A stretch of DNA of 51,456 nucleotides, taken from positions 20,656 through 72,111 of the forward strand of contig VBWE01000024.1 in the NCBI GenBank assembly GCA_006218065.1, read 5' to 3'. The notes beneath the pieces were generated by a model, which saw only the letters and a program-made list of their open reading frames with translations, was not told where the DNA came from and searched no databases. The position numbers were made by a program, and so were the translations under genes. Position 1 is the stretch's first letter. Each line of letters begins with the position of its first letter. Source of the DNA: Bacteroidota bacterium. Lineage in GTDB: Bacteria; Bacteroidota; Bacteroidia; Palsa-965. Below, piece by piece: positions 1-7,532 of the stretch.

Positions 1-233
1 AGCAGGTGCGCGCATTCGTGAAAGCCGATGCGGCCTGGCTTTCCAAAATGAATATCAATTCGGCGGATGTGAACGAACTGAAAAAGCATCCGTACATCAC
101 GCCTTCGGTAGCCACTGCCATCGTGAGTTTCCGCAAGGCGCACGGACCTTATAAAAACCTCGAATCGCTGCAGCGCGTGGATTTGGTGAATGCGGATTTA
201 TACCGTAAAATTGCGCCTTATCTCACCCTGTGA
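1..233 (+). CDS. Helix-hairpin-helix protein, C-terminal part (5' truncated by window)
   Basis: The reading frame is open from the first base and ends with TGA at 231-233, so only the last 76 or so codons are visible. The visible part has the helix-hairpin-helix pattern of ComEA-like DNA-binding domains: MNINSADVNELKKHPYI, then VATAIVSFRKAHGPYKNLE, where the pattern 'N-ADxxEL...Pyi...A..I..yR..hG.f.s...L..v' is typical. Such modules bind DNA without sequence specificity. In Bacteroidota many are small proteins with two or three HhH copies and an N-terminal membrane segment, which would lie upstream of this window. The stop codon overlaps the GTG start of apt by 4 bp, so the two genes are probably co-transcribed. 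Function beyond DNA binding is not inferable. Confidence 0.8.
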   Translation, partial: QVRAFVKADAAWLSKMNINSADVNELKKHPYITPSVATAIVSFRKAHGPYKNLESLQRVDLVNADLYRKIAPYLTL

Positions 234-766
234 ACGTGGAAAAAATCAGGCAAGCCATCCGCACCGTTCCCGACTTTCCGAAGCCGGGGATCATGTTTAA
301 GGATATCACGCCTTTGCTGCAGGATCCTGAACTGAGCCGCGAAATCACCGAAGAGCTTGCGCTGCAGCTTGCCGGCAAACAGATTGATGCTATTGTCGGT
401 GTAGAAAGCCGCGGTTTTCTTTTCGGTTTTGCACTGGCCGCCGCACTCAAAGTACCTTTCATCCTGGTTCGTAAATCGGGCAAGCTGCCGTATAAAACCA
501 TCGCCACGGAATACGCACTGGAATACGGTACCGCGAAAGTGGAAATGCACACCGATGCCCTGAAAGCAGGCTGGAATGTGCTTATCCACGACGACCTGCT
601 CGCTACAGGCGGAACAGCCGCTGCAGCCGCACGACTGGTTGAAATGCAAAACGCCCGGGTAGCAGGCTTCGCGTTTATCGTTGAACTCGGCTTCCTGAAC
701 GGCCGCGCCGCCCTCACGGGATATACCGACGAGATCATAAGCCTCGTTTCCTACGACGGGGAGTAA
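230..766 (+). CDS. apt: Adenine phosphoribosyltransferase
   Basis: This enzyme converts adenine and PRPP to AMP and pyrophosphate in cytosolic purine salvage. The 178-residue length matches the family. The type I PRTase PRPP-binding loop is visible at about residues 117-130 (VLIHDDLLATGGTAAA, with the paired Asp and TGGT). The adenine-binding N-terminal segment is also typical (FPKPGIMFKDITPLL, about residues 16-30), as is VGVESRGFLFG near residue 57. GTG at 230 is chosen as the start because it overlaps the upstream stop and gives the standard N-terminus. An in-frame GTG three codons in is the only close alternative. Nothing unusual is seen. Confidence 0.96.
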   Translation: MNVEKIRQAIRTVPDFPKPGIMFKDITPLLQDPELSREITEELALQLAGKQIDAIVGVESRGFLFGFALAAALKVPFILVRKSGKLPYKTIATEYALEYGTAKVEMHTDALKAGWNVLIHDDLLATGGTAAAAARLVEMQNARVAGFAFIVELGFLNGRAALTGYTDEIISLVSYDGE

Positions 767-818
767 CAGCCTGCCATAAAATTTACACCAGCGGTTAGGC
801 TTGTTCGGCGCGGAACGT

Positions 819-826
819 TATTTTTG
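819..826 (+). promoter_or_regulatory. Probable Bacteroidota -7 promoter box upstream of acyl-CoA dehydrogenase
   Basis: TATTTTTG matches the Bacteroidota -7 consensus TAnnTTTG and lies 33 bp before the ATG at 860. A TTG at 801-803 could serve as the -33 element, but the spacing (15 bp) is shorter than the usual 19-21, so only the -7 box is called. Confidence 0.5.
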
Positions 827-859
827 CAATCCTACGTACATTTATAAGAGAAGTAAATC

Positions 860-2038
860 ATGGAACCTGTAAACACAATGACCCAAGAGGCGCAGAGCAT
901 GGAATTTTCGCTCAATGAAAACCAGCTGATGATCGCTGATATGATCCGCCGCTTCGGCGAAGAACATATCCGACCGAAAATGATGGAATGGGACGAAAGC
1001 CAGGAATTCCCGGTCGACGTGTTTAAAAAAATGGGCGAGCTCGGCCTGATGGGCGTGCTTGTTCCGCAGGAATACGGTGGTGCGGGCTTCGGCTATTTCG
1101 AATACGTAACGGCCATTTCCGAACTGGGAAAAATCTGCGGATCGATCGCGCTTTCCATGGCCGCGCACAATTCGCTTTGCACGGGACATATCCTGCAGTT
1201 CGGCAACGAAGAGCAGAAACAGAAATACTTACCCAAACTCGCCACCGCAGAATGGATCGGCGCCTGGGGACTTACCGAACAGAATACCGGTTCCGATGCA
1301 GGCGGCATGCTGACCACGGCTGTCGCTGACGGCGATCATTATGTGCTGAACGGATCGAAGAATTTCATCACGCATGCTATCAGCGGAAATGTCGCCGTAG
1401 TGATCGCACGCACCGGTGAAAAAGGCGATGCGCACGGCATGACCGCGTTCATCATCGAAAAAGGAATTCCCGGTTTCGCTCCCGGCAAAAAAGAAAACAA
1501 ACTCGGTATGCGCGCGTCGGAAACGGCCGAGCTGATCTTTACGGATTGCCGTGTACATAAAAGCCAGGTGCTCGGAAAACCAGGCGAAGGATTTATCCAG
1601 GCGATGAAAGTCCTCGACGGCGGCCGCATTTCGATTGCTGCGCTTTCACTGGGCATCGCCAAAGGCGCGTTCGAAGCTGCGCTGAAATATTCGAAAGAGC
1701 GCCAGCAATTCGGAAAACCGATTTCGCATTTCCAGGGAATCGCGTTCAAACTGGCGGATATGGCTACGGAAATCGAAGCGGCCGAACTGCTTACTTTCCA
1801 GGCTGCCGATATGAAAAACCGCGGACTGAAGATGACGCGCGAAAGCGCTTTCGCGAAATATTACGCGTCTGAAGTCGCCGTGAGAGCGGCAACCGAAGGC
1901 GTGCAGATTTTCGGCGGATACGGTTATACCAAAGATTTCCCCGCAGAAAAATACTACCGCGATTCCAAACTCTGCACCATCGGCGAAGGTACTTCCGAAA
2001 TTCAGAAATTAGTTATCGCCCGCGAAATTCTCAGGTAA
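860..2038 (+). CDS. Acyl-CoA dehydrogenase (short-chain/butyryl type)
   Basis: This FAD flavoprotein performs the alpha,beta-dehydrogenation of acyl-CoA in beta-oxidation or branched-chain catabolism, passing electrons to ETF. The 392-residue length matches the family. In order: the N-terminal helical domain ([17 protein letters not shown]), the FAD-binding [16 protein letters not shown] region at about 135-150, KNFITHA near 170, the substrate loop [11 protein letters not shown], and the C-terminal [12 protein letters not shown] followed by [16 protein letters not shown]. The catalytic base should be Glu376 in GEGTSE, as in short-chain dehydrogenases. The start at 860 gives a 13-residue leader before the usual MEFSLNE start; the ATG at 899 is an equally plausible start. 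It is monocistronic, between a promoter box and a terminator. Chain length is not determined. Confidence 0.93.
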   Translation: MEPVNTMTQEAQSMEFSLNENQLMIADMIRRFGEEHIRPKMMEWDESQEFPVDVFKKMGELGLMGVLVPQEYGGAGFGYFEYVTAISELGKICGSIALSMAAHNSLCTGHILQFGNEEQKQKYLPKLATAEWIGAWGLTEQNTGSDAGGMLTTAVADGDHYVLNGSKNFITHAISGNVAVVIARTGEKGDAHGMTAFIIEKGIPGFAPGKKENKLGMRASETAELIFTDCRVHKSQVLGKPGEGFIQAMKVLDGGRISIAALSLGIAKGAFEAALKYSKERQQFGKPISHFQGIAFKLADMATEIEAAELLTFQAADMKNRGLKMTRESAFAKYYASEVAVRAATEGVQIFGGYGYTKDFPAEKYYRDSKLCTIGEGTSEIQKLVIAREILR

Positions 2039-2061
2039 TTTATCCAGTAATAAAAATTCAT

Positions 2062-2088
2062 ACAGCCGCTGTAAAGGCGGCTGTCTTA
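2062..2088 (+). terminator. Hairpin terminator after acyl-CoA dehydrogenase
   Basis: An 8-bp perfect stem, ACAGCCGC at 2062-2069 with GCGGCTGT at 2077-2084, has a 7-nt loop and is followed by a short T-rich stretch (cttatt). The T tract is weak, so termination may be partial. It ends 12 bp before the start of the subtilase gene. Confidence 0.6.
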
Positions 2089-2100
2089 TTAAACGATCGC

Positions 2101-3675
2101 ATGAGAAATATTTTTTTCTTCGTCCTGCTCGCCGCATTTACCCCGCTCGGCGCGCAGGAAAAAGCCCCCGAAAACTGGTTTAACCTGTCCTATCAAACAG
2201 AAAAAGTGCGCGGCGTGCAAACGGAACGTACTTATAATGAACTGATCAAAGACAAAAAAGGGAAGACGGTGATCGTTGCTGTAATCGACGGCGGAATTGA
2301 TAATAACCACGAGGATCTGAAAGATATGATGTGGAAAAATCCCGGCGAAATTGCAGACAACAAGATCGACGACGACAAGAACGGGTACATCGACGATGTG
2401 TACGGCTGGAATTTTCTCGGCAACCAGAAAGGGGAAAATATACGCTACGAGCAAACCGAATTCACGCGCCTGTACAAAAAACTGAAACCGAAATACGACG
2501 GCAAACTGCTGATCGACGTACCCGCCACATCCCGCATGGAATTTGAGCTGTACGAAAAAGTACGGGGTGAGTATAACAAGCAGCTCACCGACATGAAGAA
2601 AAACAAAGTGCTGCTCGATACGATTGTCGCCCTGGTGAACGACATCAAGGCGCAGCGGAAAACGGATTCGGCCACATTCGCCGATTTCAAAGCGTACCAG
2701 CCTTCGGATGCGTTCAAAAAACTGCACTTCGCCCTGAAGATCGGTATCAAGGATGAAAAAACCTGGAACGAGGCGATCAAGGAAATCAAAACGGGCAAAG
2801 AGCAGATCGACGCGTCGATCAACCATCACCTGAACCTCGATTTCAACCCGCGCAGCCTGGTAGGCGACGACCCGGAAAACCCCAATGAACGTTATTACGG
2901 GAACAACGATGTAAAAGGTCCGGACGCTTTGCATGGCACACACGTCGCGGGAATCATCGCCGCATCGCGCAATAACAATATCGGTATCAAAGGCGTGGCT
3001 GCCGATGTCCGCATCATGGCCATCCGCGCAGTTCCCGATGGCGACGAACGGGATAAGGACATTGCCAATGCGATCCGCTACGCGGTGGATAACGGTGCGC
3101 AGATCATCAACATGAGTTTCGGAAAATCATACGGAACACATAAGGAAGCCGTGGATGAAGCGGTGAAATATGCCGAAAGCAAAGGCGTGCTGCTTGTTCA
3201 CGCGGCCGGGAACGACGGTAAGAATAACGACAATACGGATAATTTTCCGAGCGATACTTATAAAGGAGGAGGTTCCCCGAATAACTGGATCGAAGTTGGC
3301 GCGCTTTCCTGGAAAGACGGCAAAAGAGCCGTGGCGCCGTTCAGCAACTACGGCAAAACGGAAGTGGATGTTTTTGCCCCTGGAGTAGCGATCAATTCCT
3401 GTAAAACCAACGGCGGTTATACCGAGCAAAGCGGTACCAGCATGGCTTCGCCGGTTTGCACGGGGGTTTGCGCGGTACTTAAAGCGTATTATCCCGATCT
3501 CACGCCTGCACAGATCAAAACGATTATCGAAAACTCGTCGGACAAATCACTCGCGAAGAAAAAAGTAATCACACCCGGCACGAAAAAGAAAAAAATAAAG
3601 TTCGGCAAACTGTGCAAAACCGGCGGATTTGTGAACCTGTACGAGGCGTTTAAACTGGCGGAGACAACGAAATAG
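2101..3675 (+). CDS. Secreted subtilisin-like serine peptidase (S8 family)
   Basis: An endopeptidase with the full S8 triad: Asp63 in VAVIDGGID, His278 in HGTHVAG and Ser447 in GTSMASP. The oxyanion Asn is in the HAAGNDG motif. Residues 1-18 form a signal peptide (MRNIFFFVLLAAFTPLGAQ), so it acts outside the inner membrane. The Asp and His segments are separated by about 215 residues instead of the usual 30-40. The insertion (roughly residues 95-265) is Lys/Glu rich and predicted helical, and it includes acidic Asp repeats (IDDDKNGYIDD) that could bind calcium. The protein ends in a basic tail at about 495-510 with no T9SS sorting domain, so it is probably periplasmic or exported by other means. 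Substrate is unknown. Confidence 0.9.
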   Translation: MRNIFFFVLLAAFTPLGAQEKAPENWFNLSYQTEKVRGVQTERTYNELIKDKKGKTVIVAVIDGGIDNNHEDLKDMMWKNPGEIADNKIDDDKNGYIDDVYGWNFLGNQKGENIRYEQTEFTRLYKKLKPKYDGKLLIDVPATSRMEFELYEKVRGEYNKQLTDMKKNKVLLDTIVALVNDIKAQRKTDSATFADFKAYQPSDAFKKLHFALKIGIKDEKTWNEAIKEIKTGKEQIDASINHHLNLDFNPRSLVGDDPENPNERYYGNNDVKGPDALHGTHVAGIIAASRNNNIGIKGVAADVRIMAIRAVPDGDERDKDIANAIRYAVDNGAQIINMSFGKSYGTHKEAVDEAVKYAESKGVLLVHAAGNDGKNNDNTDNFPSDTYKGGGSPNNWIEVGALSWKDGKRAVAPFSNYGKTEVDVFAPGVAINSCKTNGGYTEQSGTSMASPVCTGVCAVLKAYYPDLTPAQIKTIIENSSDKSLAKKKVITPGTKKKKIKFGKLCKTGGFVNLYEAFKLAETTK

Positions 3676-3722
3676 TAAATTGCTTTGCCCGGCGGCATTA
3701 TTTTTTTTTCAACGGGCGGATT

Positions 3723-3752
3723 TTGATAATCCAAGTCCGTTCATTACATTTG
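3723..3752 (+). promoter_or_regulatory. Bacteroidota-type promoter of rpsU
   Basis: TTG at 3723-3725 (part of TTTTG) is followed after 19 bp by TACATTTG at 3745-3752, an exact fit to the TTTG-N19-TAnnTTTG consensus. Transcription should start at about 3757-3760, giving a leader of about 20 nt before the ATG at 3779. Confidence 0.85.
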
Positions 3753-3778
3753 CAGCCCTGATAAAAAAAGGAACAAAC

Positions 3779-3973
3779 ATGATCATAGTACCTGTTAAAG
3801 AAGGCGAATCGATCGAAAAGTCGCTGAAGAAGTTCAAAAAGAAGTTCGAAAAGACCGGTGTTGTCCGCGAACTTCGTGATCGTCAGAAGTTTACGAAGCC
3901 TTCGGTGCGCAAGCGCGAAGTGAAGCTCCGTGCCATTTACCGTTCGCAGATGCAGTTGGAAGAGCAGCAATAA
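3779..3973 (+). CDS. rpsU: 30S ribosomal protein bS21
   Basis: A small basic subunit protein of 64 residues that binds near the 3' end of 16S rRNA. The sequence starts MIIVPVKEGESIEKSLKKFK and continues with the family's conserved VRELRDRQ and KPSVRKREV motifs. The frame extends upstream, but the true start is the ATG at 3779, which follows AAGGA at 3768-3772 by 6 nt and lies just after the promoter. In Flavobacterium, bS21 occludes the anti-Shine-Dalgarno sequence of 16S rRNA (established work), so a purine-rich Shine-Dalgarno here could allow autoregulation. The gene is followed by a very strong terminator, so it is largely a single-gene unit. Confidence 0.97.
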   Translation: MIIVPVKEGESIEKSLKKFKKKFEKTGVVRELRDRQKFTKPSVRKREVKLRAIYRSQMQLEEQQ

Positions 3974-4002
3974 TTCTTTGCTCCTCTTATTCAGATACTT
4001 GT

Positions 4003-4078
4003 AAAGAAATACGCATTTCAGGCTATAACTTTTTATCCGGGTTATACGTTTACTGAAGTGCGTATTTCTTTTTATTTT
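4003..4078 (+). terminator. Long rpsU terminator abutting the recombinase start
   Basis: A 19-bp stem (4003-4021 with 4053-4071, one G-U pair) encloses a loop that holds a second 6-bp stem (tataac/gttata). It is followed by TTTTTATTTT. This is a textbook intrinsic terminator. It ends only about 5 nt before the GTG start of the next gene at 4083. Confidence 0.9.
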
Positions 4079-4082
4079 CTCT

Positions 4083-5009
4083 GTGAGCGACGATCTTGTT
4101 GAACGGTTTATCGATTTTCTCAGCTACGAAAAGCGCTTTTCGCCCCACACGCTTGTTTCTTACAAAAACGACCTCATCCAATGCCGCGAGTATCTCGAGG
4201 TAGAATACGAACACGTTGATTTTCTATCAGCGGATCATGCTATTATTCGTTCCTGGGTTGCACAGATGCTCGAAAAGGGAACTTCTGACCGAAGCATCAA
4301 CCGAAAAATCAGCTCATTACGTACGTTTTATAGGTTTCTTATGCGGGAAAACCTGCTGAAGGTAAACCCCATGCTCAAAGTCCAGGGCCCTAAAACGCCC
4401 AAGCGCCTGCCCGAATTCGTGGAAGAAAGCCAGATGCACACATTGCTGGAAGACCATATCCGGCACGAACGGGAGGATGAAGGGGCGGATCCGTTCAAAA
4501 TCATGCAGGCCCAGCTGATTATCGAACTGCTTTACGGAACAGGCATGCGCCGGGCCGAGCTGATCAACCTGGAACAGGGGAATTTCGACCGGGGCAAATC
4601 AACCGTCAAAGTCCTTGGAAAACGGAACAAAGAACGGATCATTCCGGTCGTACCAAGACTTAATGAATTGATAACCAAATATATAAAAGAAAAAGAAGCC
4701 CGTGGTATTCCTGCTTCGCCCGACGGAACGGACTACCTGTTACAACAACCAAAAAACGGTAAAAAACTGGCCGAAAACTTTGTTTACACCCTCGTAAAAA
4801 AGTACCTTGCACAGGTAACCACTATTGCTAAAAAAAGCCCGCACGTGCTGCGTCACTCTTTCGCCACCCACCTGCTGAACCATGGCGCCGACCTGAACGC
4901 CATCAAGGAGCTGCTGGGTCATGCGAATCTTTCGGCGACGCAGATTTATACGCACAATACCGTTGAAAAACTGAAAAACATTTATCACAAGTCCCACCCC
5001 AGGGCCTGA
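4083..5009 (+). CDS. xerC: Tyrosine recombinase, XerC/XerD type
   Basis: A DNA strand-exchange enzyme, probably for resolving chromosome dimers at dif. The 308-residue length and domain order match XerC/D: an N-terminal SAM-like core-binding domain (FIDFLSYEKRFSPHTLVSY) and a C-terminal catalytic domain. All catalytic residues are visible: Arg156 (GTGMRRAEL), the beta-hairpin Lys (LGKRNKER), His254 and Arg257 (HVLRHSF), His280 (LLGHANLS) and nucleophile Tyr289 (IYTH). The GTG at 4083 gives the family N-terminus; no upstream alternative exists. The conserved place between rpsU and hpf, and the absence of mobile-element features, argue for a housekeeping Xer protein. XerC versus XerD cannot be separated here. 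Confidence 0.9.
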   Translation: MSDDLVERFIDFLSYEKRFSPHTLVSYKNDLIQCREYLEVEYEHVDFLSADHAIIRSWVAQMLEKGTSDRSINRKISSLRTFYRFLMRENLLKVNPMLKVQGPKTPKRLPEFVEESQMHTLLEDHIRHEREDEGADPFKIMQAQLIIELLYGTGMRRAELINLEQGNFDRGKSTVKVLGKRNKERIIPVVPRLNELITKYIKEKEARGIPASPDGTDYLLQQPKNGKKLAENFVYTLVKKYLAQVTTIAKKSPHVLRHSFATHLLNHGADLNAIKELLGHANLSATQIYTHNTVEKLKNIYHKSHPRA

Positions 5010-5045
5010 CCATATTTCACTAGAATTATTCACCCATTAATTTAA

Positions 5046-5053
5046 AAAGGAGG
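5046..5053 (+). promoter_or_regulatory. Full-length Shine-Dalgarno (AAAGGAGG) of hpf
   Basis: An 8-nt perfect complement to the 16S 3' end, 5 nt upstream of the ATG at 5059. Most genes in this window, like most Bacteroidota genes, have no such sequence, so this one stands out. Confidence 0.85.
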
Positions 5054-5058
5054 AAAAA

Positions 5059-5358
5059 ATGAATCTCCAGATCCAGTCCATCCACTTTACTGCCGATCGC
5101 AAATTGCTTTCGTTCATCGAGGAAAAAGTCGGCAAGCTTAACCAGTTCTATGACGGTATTATCAGCGGAGAGGTTTTCCTGCGCCTGGATAAATCCGAGG
5201 CGAGTACCAACAAGGTAGCCGAAATCAAGCTCAACGTCCCGGGGAAGGACATCTACGTGAAAAAACAATGCAAAACCTTTGAAGAGGCTATCGATACAGG
5301 GGTTTTAGCGCTCGGCCGCCAGGTAAAACGATATAAAGAGAAGGTAAAAGGATTGTAG
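5059..5358 (+). CDS. hpf: Ribosome hibernation promoting factor, short form (HPF/RaiA family)
   Basis: A 99-residue protein of the sigma-54 modulation/S30EA family. It starts MNLQIQSIHFTADRKLL and carries the beta-alpha-beta-beta-beta-alpha pattern of ribosome-binding HPF (KVGKLNQFYDGI, then EIKLNVPGKDIYVKK and FEEAIDTGV, ending in the basic GRQVKRYKEKVKG). There is no C-terminal dimerization domain, so it is the short form. It binds the 30S decoding region when translation slows. It lies directly downstream of the recombinase (49 bp) and is followed by an intrinsic terminator. The exceptionally strong ribosome-binding site suggests translational control linked to ribosome state. Confidence 0.93.
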   Translation: MNLQIQSIHFTADRKLLSFIEEKVGKLNQFYDGIISGEVFLRLDKSEASTNKVAEIKLNVPGKDIYVKKQCKTFEEAIDTGVLALGRQVKRYKEKVKGL

Positions 5359-5381
5359 TTTTAACTGCCTGATGCATTTCC

Positions 5382-5413
5382 GGGGCCGTTCTGACTGAAC
5401 GGCCTCTTTTTTT
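5382..5413 (+). terminator. Intrinsic terminator after hpf
   Basis: The stem GGCCGTT at 5384-5390 pairs with AACGGCC at 5398-5404, extended by two pairs at the base. It has a 7-nt loop and a run of seven T at 5407-5413. Confidence 0.9.
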
Positions 5414-5457
5414 GCTCTTTTCGGGCCGGCCGAATTGTCTAAAAAAAAACAATGGAA

Positions 5458-5488
5458 TTGTTACCAATCTGATTTTTTTATACATTTG
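5458..5488 (+). promoter_or_regulatory. Promoter of the tRNA-tuf-secE-nusG block
   Basis: TTG at 5458-5460, a 20-bp spacer, then TACATTTG at 5481-5488, matching the Bacteroidota consensus. The first tRNA begins 76 bp downstream, so there is a 5' leader to be processed off. Confidence 0.85.
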
Positions 5489-5563
5489 CAGTCCTTTTTA
5501 AGGAGGGTTGCGGCATTTTCGCAGTCTTTATCGTTCTTTCAAACCTTGTTTTGAAGAAGGAAT

Positions 5564-5637
5564 GCCGATGTAGCTCAGTTGGCCAGAGCAGCTGATTTGT
5601 AATCAGCTGGTCGGGGGTTCGAATCCCTCCATCGGCT
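5564..5637 (+). tRNA. tRNA-Thr (anticodon TGT)
   Basis: A cloverleaf with acceptor arms GCCGATG and CATCGGC, anticodon stem GCTGA/TCAGC, loop TTTGTAA (anticodon TGT at 5598-5600) and T-arm GGTTCGAATCC. The discriminator base is T. CCA is not encoded. It is the first of four clustered tRNAs upstream of tuf. Confidence 0.95.
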
Positions 5638-5659
5638 CCCGAATTCACAGCCTATCGTA

Positions 5660-5742
5660 GGGGAGATACTCAAGCGGCCAACGAGGACAGACTGTAAATC
5701 TGTTGACTTATGTCTTCACAGGTTCGAATCCTGTTCTCCCCA
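5660..5742 (+). tRNA. tRNA-Tyr (anticodon GTA)
   Basis: A class II tRNA with a long variable arm. Acceptor arms are GGGGAGA and TCTCCCC, anticodon stem ACAGA/TCTGT, loop CTGTAAA (GTA at 5694-5696), T-arm GGTTCGAATCC and discriminator A. It lies 22 bp after tRNA-Thr. Confidence 0.95.
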
Positions 5743-5751
5743 CTACAAAGA

Positions 5752-5774
5752 GTTACCCCCCGGGTAACGTTTTT
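5752..5774 (+). terminator. Small hairpin with T run between tRNA-Tyr and tRNA-Gly
   Basis: GTTACCC at 5752-5758 pairs with GGGTAAC at 5762-5768 across a 3-nt loop, followed by GTTTTTG. It resembles a weak intrinsic terminator, but it sits inside a tRNA-tuf unit where full termination is unlikely. A processing or attenuation role is equally possible. Confidence 0.4.
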
Positions 5775-5791
5775 GATGGGTTGTGAAAAAA

Positions 5792-5804
5792 GCAGAAGTA
5801 GCTC
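5792..5804 (+). pseudogene. Fragment resembling the 5' end of tRNA-Gly
   Basis: GCAGAAGTAGCTC matches the first 13 bases of the intact tRNA-Gly (GCGGAAGTAGCTC at 5837-5849) at 12 of 13 positions, 45 bp upstream. No cloverleaf can be completed, so this looks like a decayed duplicate. Confidence 0.5.
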
Positions 5805-5836
5805 TCCGGTAACAATCGGGGAGATGTTTCTGAAAA

Positions 5837-5909
5837 GCGGAAGTAGCTCATTTGGTAGAGCATCAGCCTTCCAAGCTGAGGGTGGCCGGTTCGAGCCCGG
5901 TCTTCCGCT
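5837..5909 (+). tRNA. tRNA-Gly (anticodon TCC)
   Basis: Acceptor arms GCGGAAG and CTTCCGC, anticodon stem TCAGC/GCTGA, loop CTTCCAA (TCC at 5870-5872), T-arm GGTTCGAGCCC and discriminator T. It is flanked on both sides by short partial copies of itself. Confidence 0.95.
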
Positions 5910-5959
5910 CAAGAGTAGGGACTTCCGGGCGAGAAGTTTATCCCGGTGAAAATCGGGAA

Positions 5960-5977
5960 GCCCGGTTTTCCGCTCAA
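5960..5977 (+). pseudogene. Fragment resembling the 3' end of tRNA-Gly
   Basis: GCCCGGTTTTCCGCTCAA matches the 3' end of the intact tRNA-Gly plus flank (5895-5912) at 17 of 18 positions. It follows the gene by about 50 bp and cannot fold as a tRNA. It pairs with the 5' fragment at 5792 as the likely remains of tandem tRNA-Gly copies. Confidence 0.55.
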
Positions 5978-6047
5978 ATGAATGTCAGAGCGAACCTCTG
6001 AACAGCCGTCGGATGTGCAGCACCGAAGCGAACAAACGACTGTAACG

Positions 6048-6119
<72 letters not shown>

Positions 6120-6246
6120 CAGAAAATTGCCGCAAATGGATTCCGGCCCGCGGCGCCGGGAAAAACGAGTAAACACATGATCTGCGGAAACGCAGTGAAA
6201 AATTAAAACAAAGACAAACAATAACAACTTTAACACAAACTAAGCT

Positions 6247-7434
6247 ATGGCTAAGGAAAAATTCGAACGTTCCAAACCGCACGTGAACGTTGGTACCATC
6301 GGTCACGTTGACCACGGCAAAACTACCCTGACTGCCGCCATTACGACAGTTCTGGCCGGGATGGGCCTTGCCCAGGTCCGTGACTTCTCGTCAATCGATA
6401 ACGCTCCCGAAGAAAAAGAGCGTGGTATCACCATCAATACATCACACGTGGAGTATGAAACCAAGAATCGTCACTATGCGCACGTTGACTGTCCCGGTCA
6501 CGCTGACTATGTGAAGAACATGGTTACAGGTGCTGCCCAGATGGACGGCGCTATCCTGGTTGTAGCTGCTACAGACGGCCCGATGCCGCAGACGCGTGAG
6601 CATATCCTGCTCGCCCGCCAGGTTGGTGTTCCGAAAATCGTCGTGTTCATGAACAAAGTGGACATGGTTGACGATCCGGAACTGCTCGACCTCGTGGAAA
6701 TGGAAATCCGTGAACTCCTGTCGTTCTACAAGTTCGACGGCGACACTACGCCGATCATCCGCGGTTCTGCTCTCGGCGGACTGAACAACGAGCCCAAGTG
6801 GGTTGAAAAAATCGTTGAACTCATGGATGCGGTTGATACCTATATCCCGACTCCGGAGCGCGATCGCGACAAACCGTTCCTGATGCCCGTTGAAGACGTG
6901 TTCTCGATCACCGGTCGTGGTACAGTTGCCACAGGCCGTATCGAAACAGGCGTGATCAACGTAGGTGAGGAAGTGGAAATCATCGGTATGCAGGAAGAGA
7001 AACTGAAGTCGACCGTTACCGGTGTTGAAATGTTCCGCAAACTGCTTGATCGTGGTGAAGCCGGCGACAACGTTGGCCTGCTCCTGCGTGGTATTGAAAA
7101 AGAAGCGATCCGTCGCGGTATGGTTATCGCCAAACCCGCTTCGATCACTCCGCATACTATTTTCAAAGCTGAGATTTACGTACTGAAGAAAGAAGAAGGC
7201 GGACGCCACACTCCTTTCCACAACAAGTACCGTCCCCAGTTTTACCTGCGTACAACCGACGTAACCGGGGAAATCGAACTCCCGGCAGGACGTGAGATGT
7301 GCATGCCCGGCGACAACGTTACGATCACGGTAAACCTGATCGTTCCGGTTGCTATGGACAAAGGTCTCCGTTTCGCCATCCGCGAAGGCGGCCGTACCGT
7401 AGGTGCTGGTCAGGTAATCGAGATCGTGAAGTAA
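6247..7434 (+). CDS. tuf: Elongation factor Tu
   Basis: A GTPase that delivers aminoacyl-tRNA to the ribosomal A site. The 395 residues fit the family. GTP-binding motifs are G1 GHVDHGKT (19-26), G3 DCPGH (81-85) and G4 NKVD (136-139). The switch I segment (EEKERGITI) is intact, and domains II and III follow with the [11 protein letters not shown] and [13 protein letters not shown] signatures. The start is ATG 6247 ([14 protein letters not shown]). The gene is co-transcribed with the upstream tRNA genes and followed by a large hairpin before tRNA-Trp. Nothing unusual is seen in the protein. Confidence 0.99.
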   Translation: MAKEKFERSKPHVNVGTIGHVDHGKTTLTAAITTVLAGMGLAQVRDFSSIDNAPEEKERGITINTSHVEYETKNRHYAHVDCPGHADYVKNMVTGAAQMDGAILVVAATDGPMPQTREHILLARQVGVPKIVVFMNKVDMVDDPELLDLVEMEIRELLSFYKFDGDTTPIIRGSALGGLNNEPKWVEKIVELMDAVDTYIPTPERDRDKPFLMPVEDVFSITGRGTVATGRIETGVINVGEEVEIIGMQEEKLKSTVTGVEMFRKLLDRGEAGDNVGLLLRGIEKEAIRRGMVIAKPASITPHTIFKAEIYVLKKEEGGRHTPFHNKYRPQFYLRTTDVTGEIELPAGREMCMPGDNVTITVNLIVPVAMDKGLRFAIREGGRTVGAGQVIEIVK

Positions 7435-7461
7435 TTCACGAACGGGAAACAGATCAATCAA

Positions 7462-7502
7462 CAACTAAAGGTGTACGCTGAAAAGCGGTACACCTTTAGT
7501 TG
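7462..7502 (+). terminator. Stable hairpin between tuf and tRNA-Trp
   Basis: A 15-bp perfect outer stem (7462-7476 with 7488-7502), a single bulged G, then 3 bp closed by a GAAA tetraloop. No T tract follows, so an RNA-processing or mRNA-stabilising role for the tuf 3' end is as likely as termination. Confidence 0.65.
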
Positions 7503-7532
7503 CCAAATAAAAGTACCCGCCGCGGGGCAATT

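Noticed and set aside
4083-5009. Tyrosine recombinase as part of a mobile element
   Set aside because: It sits in the conserved rpsU-recombinase-hpf order, and no attachment repeats or cargo are seen; the Xer family fits better.
5500-5573. AAGGAGGG followed by a TTG-started frame reaching into tRNA-Thr
   Set aside because: The site touches the TTG with no spacer and the frame ends inside the tRNA, so it is unlikely to be translated; it is probably just leader sequence.
5895-5977. 3' end of tRNA-Gly duplicated downstream, as at phage or island attachment sites
   Set aside because: The copies are only about 65 bp apart with nothing between them, and a matching 5' fragment also exists, so decay of a tandem tRNA is a better explanation.
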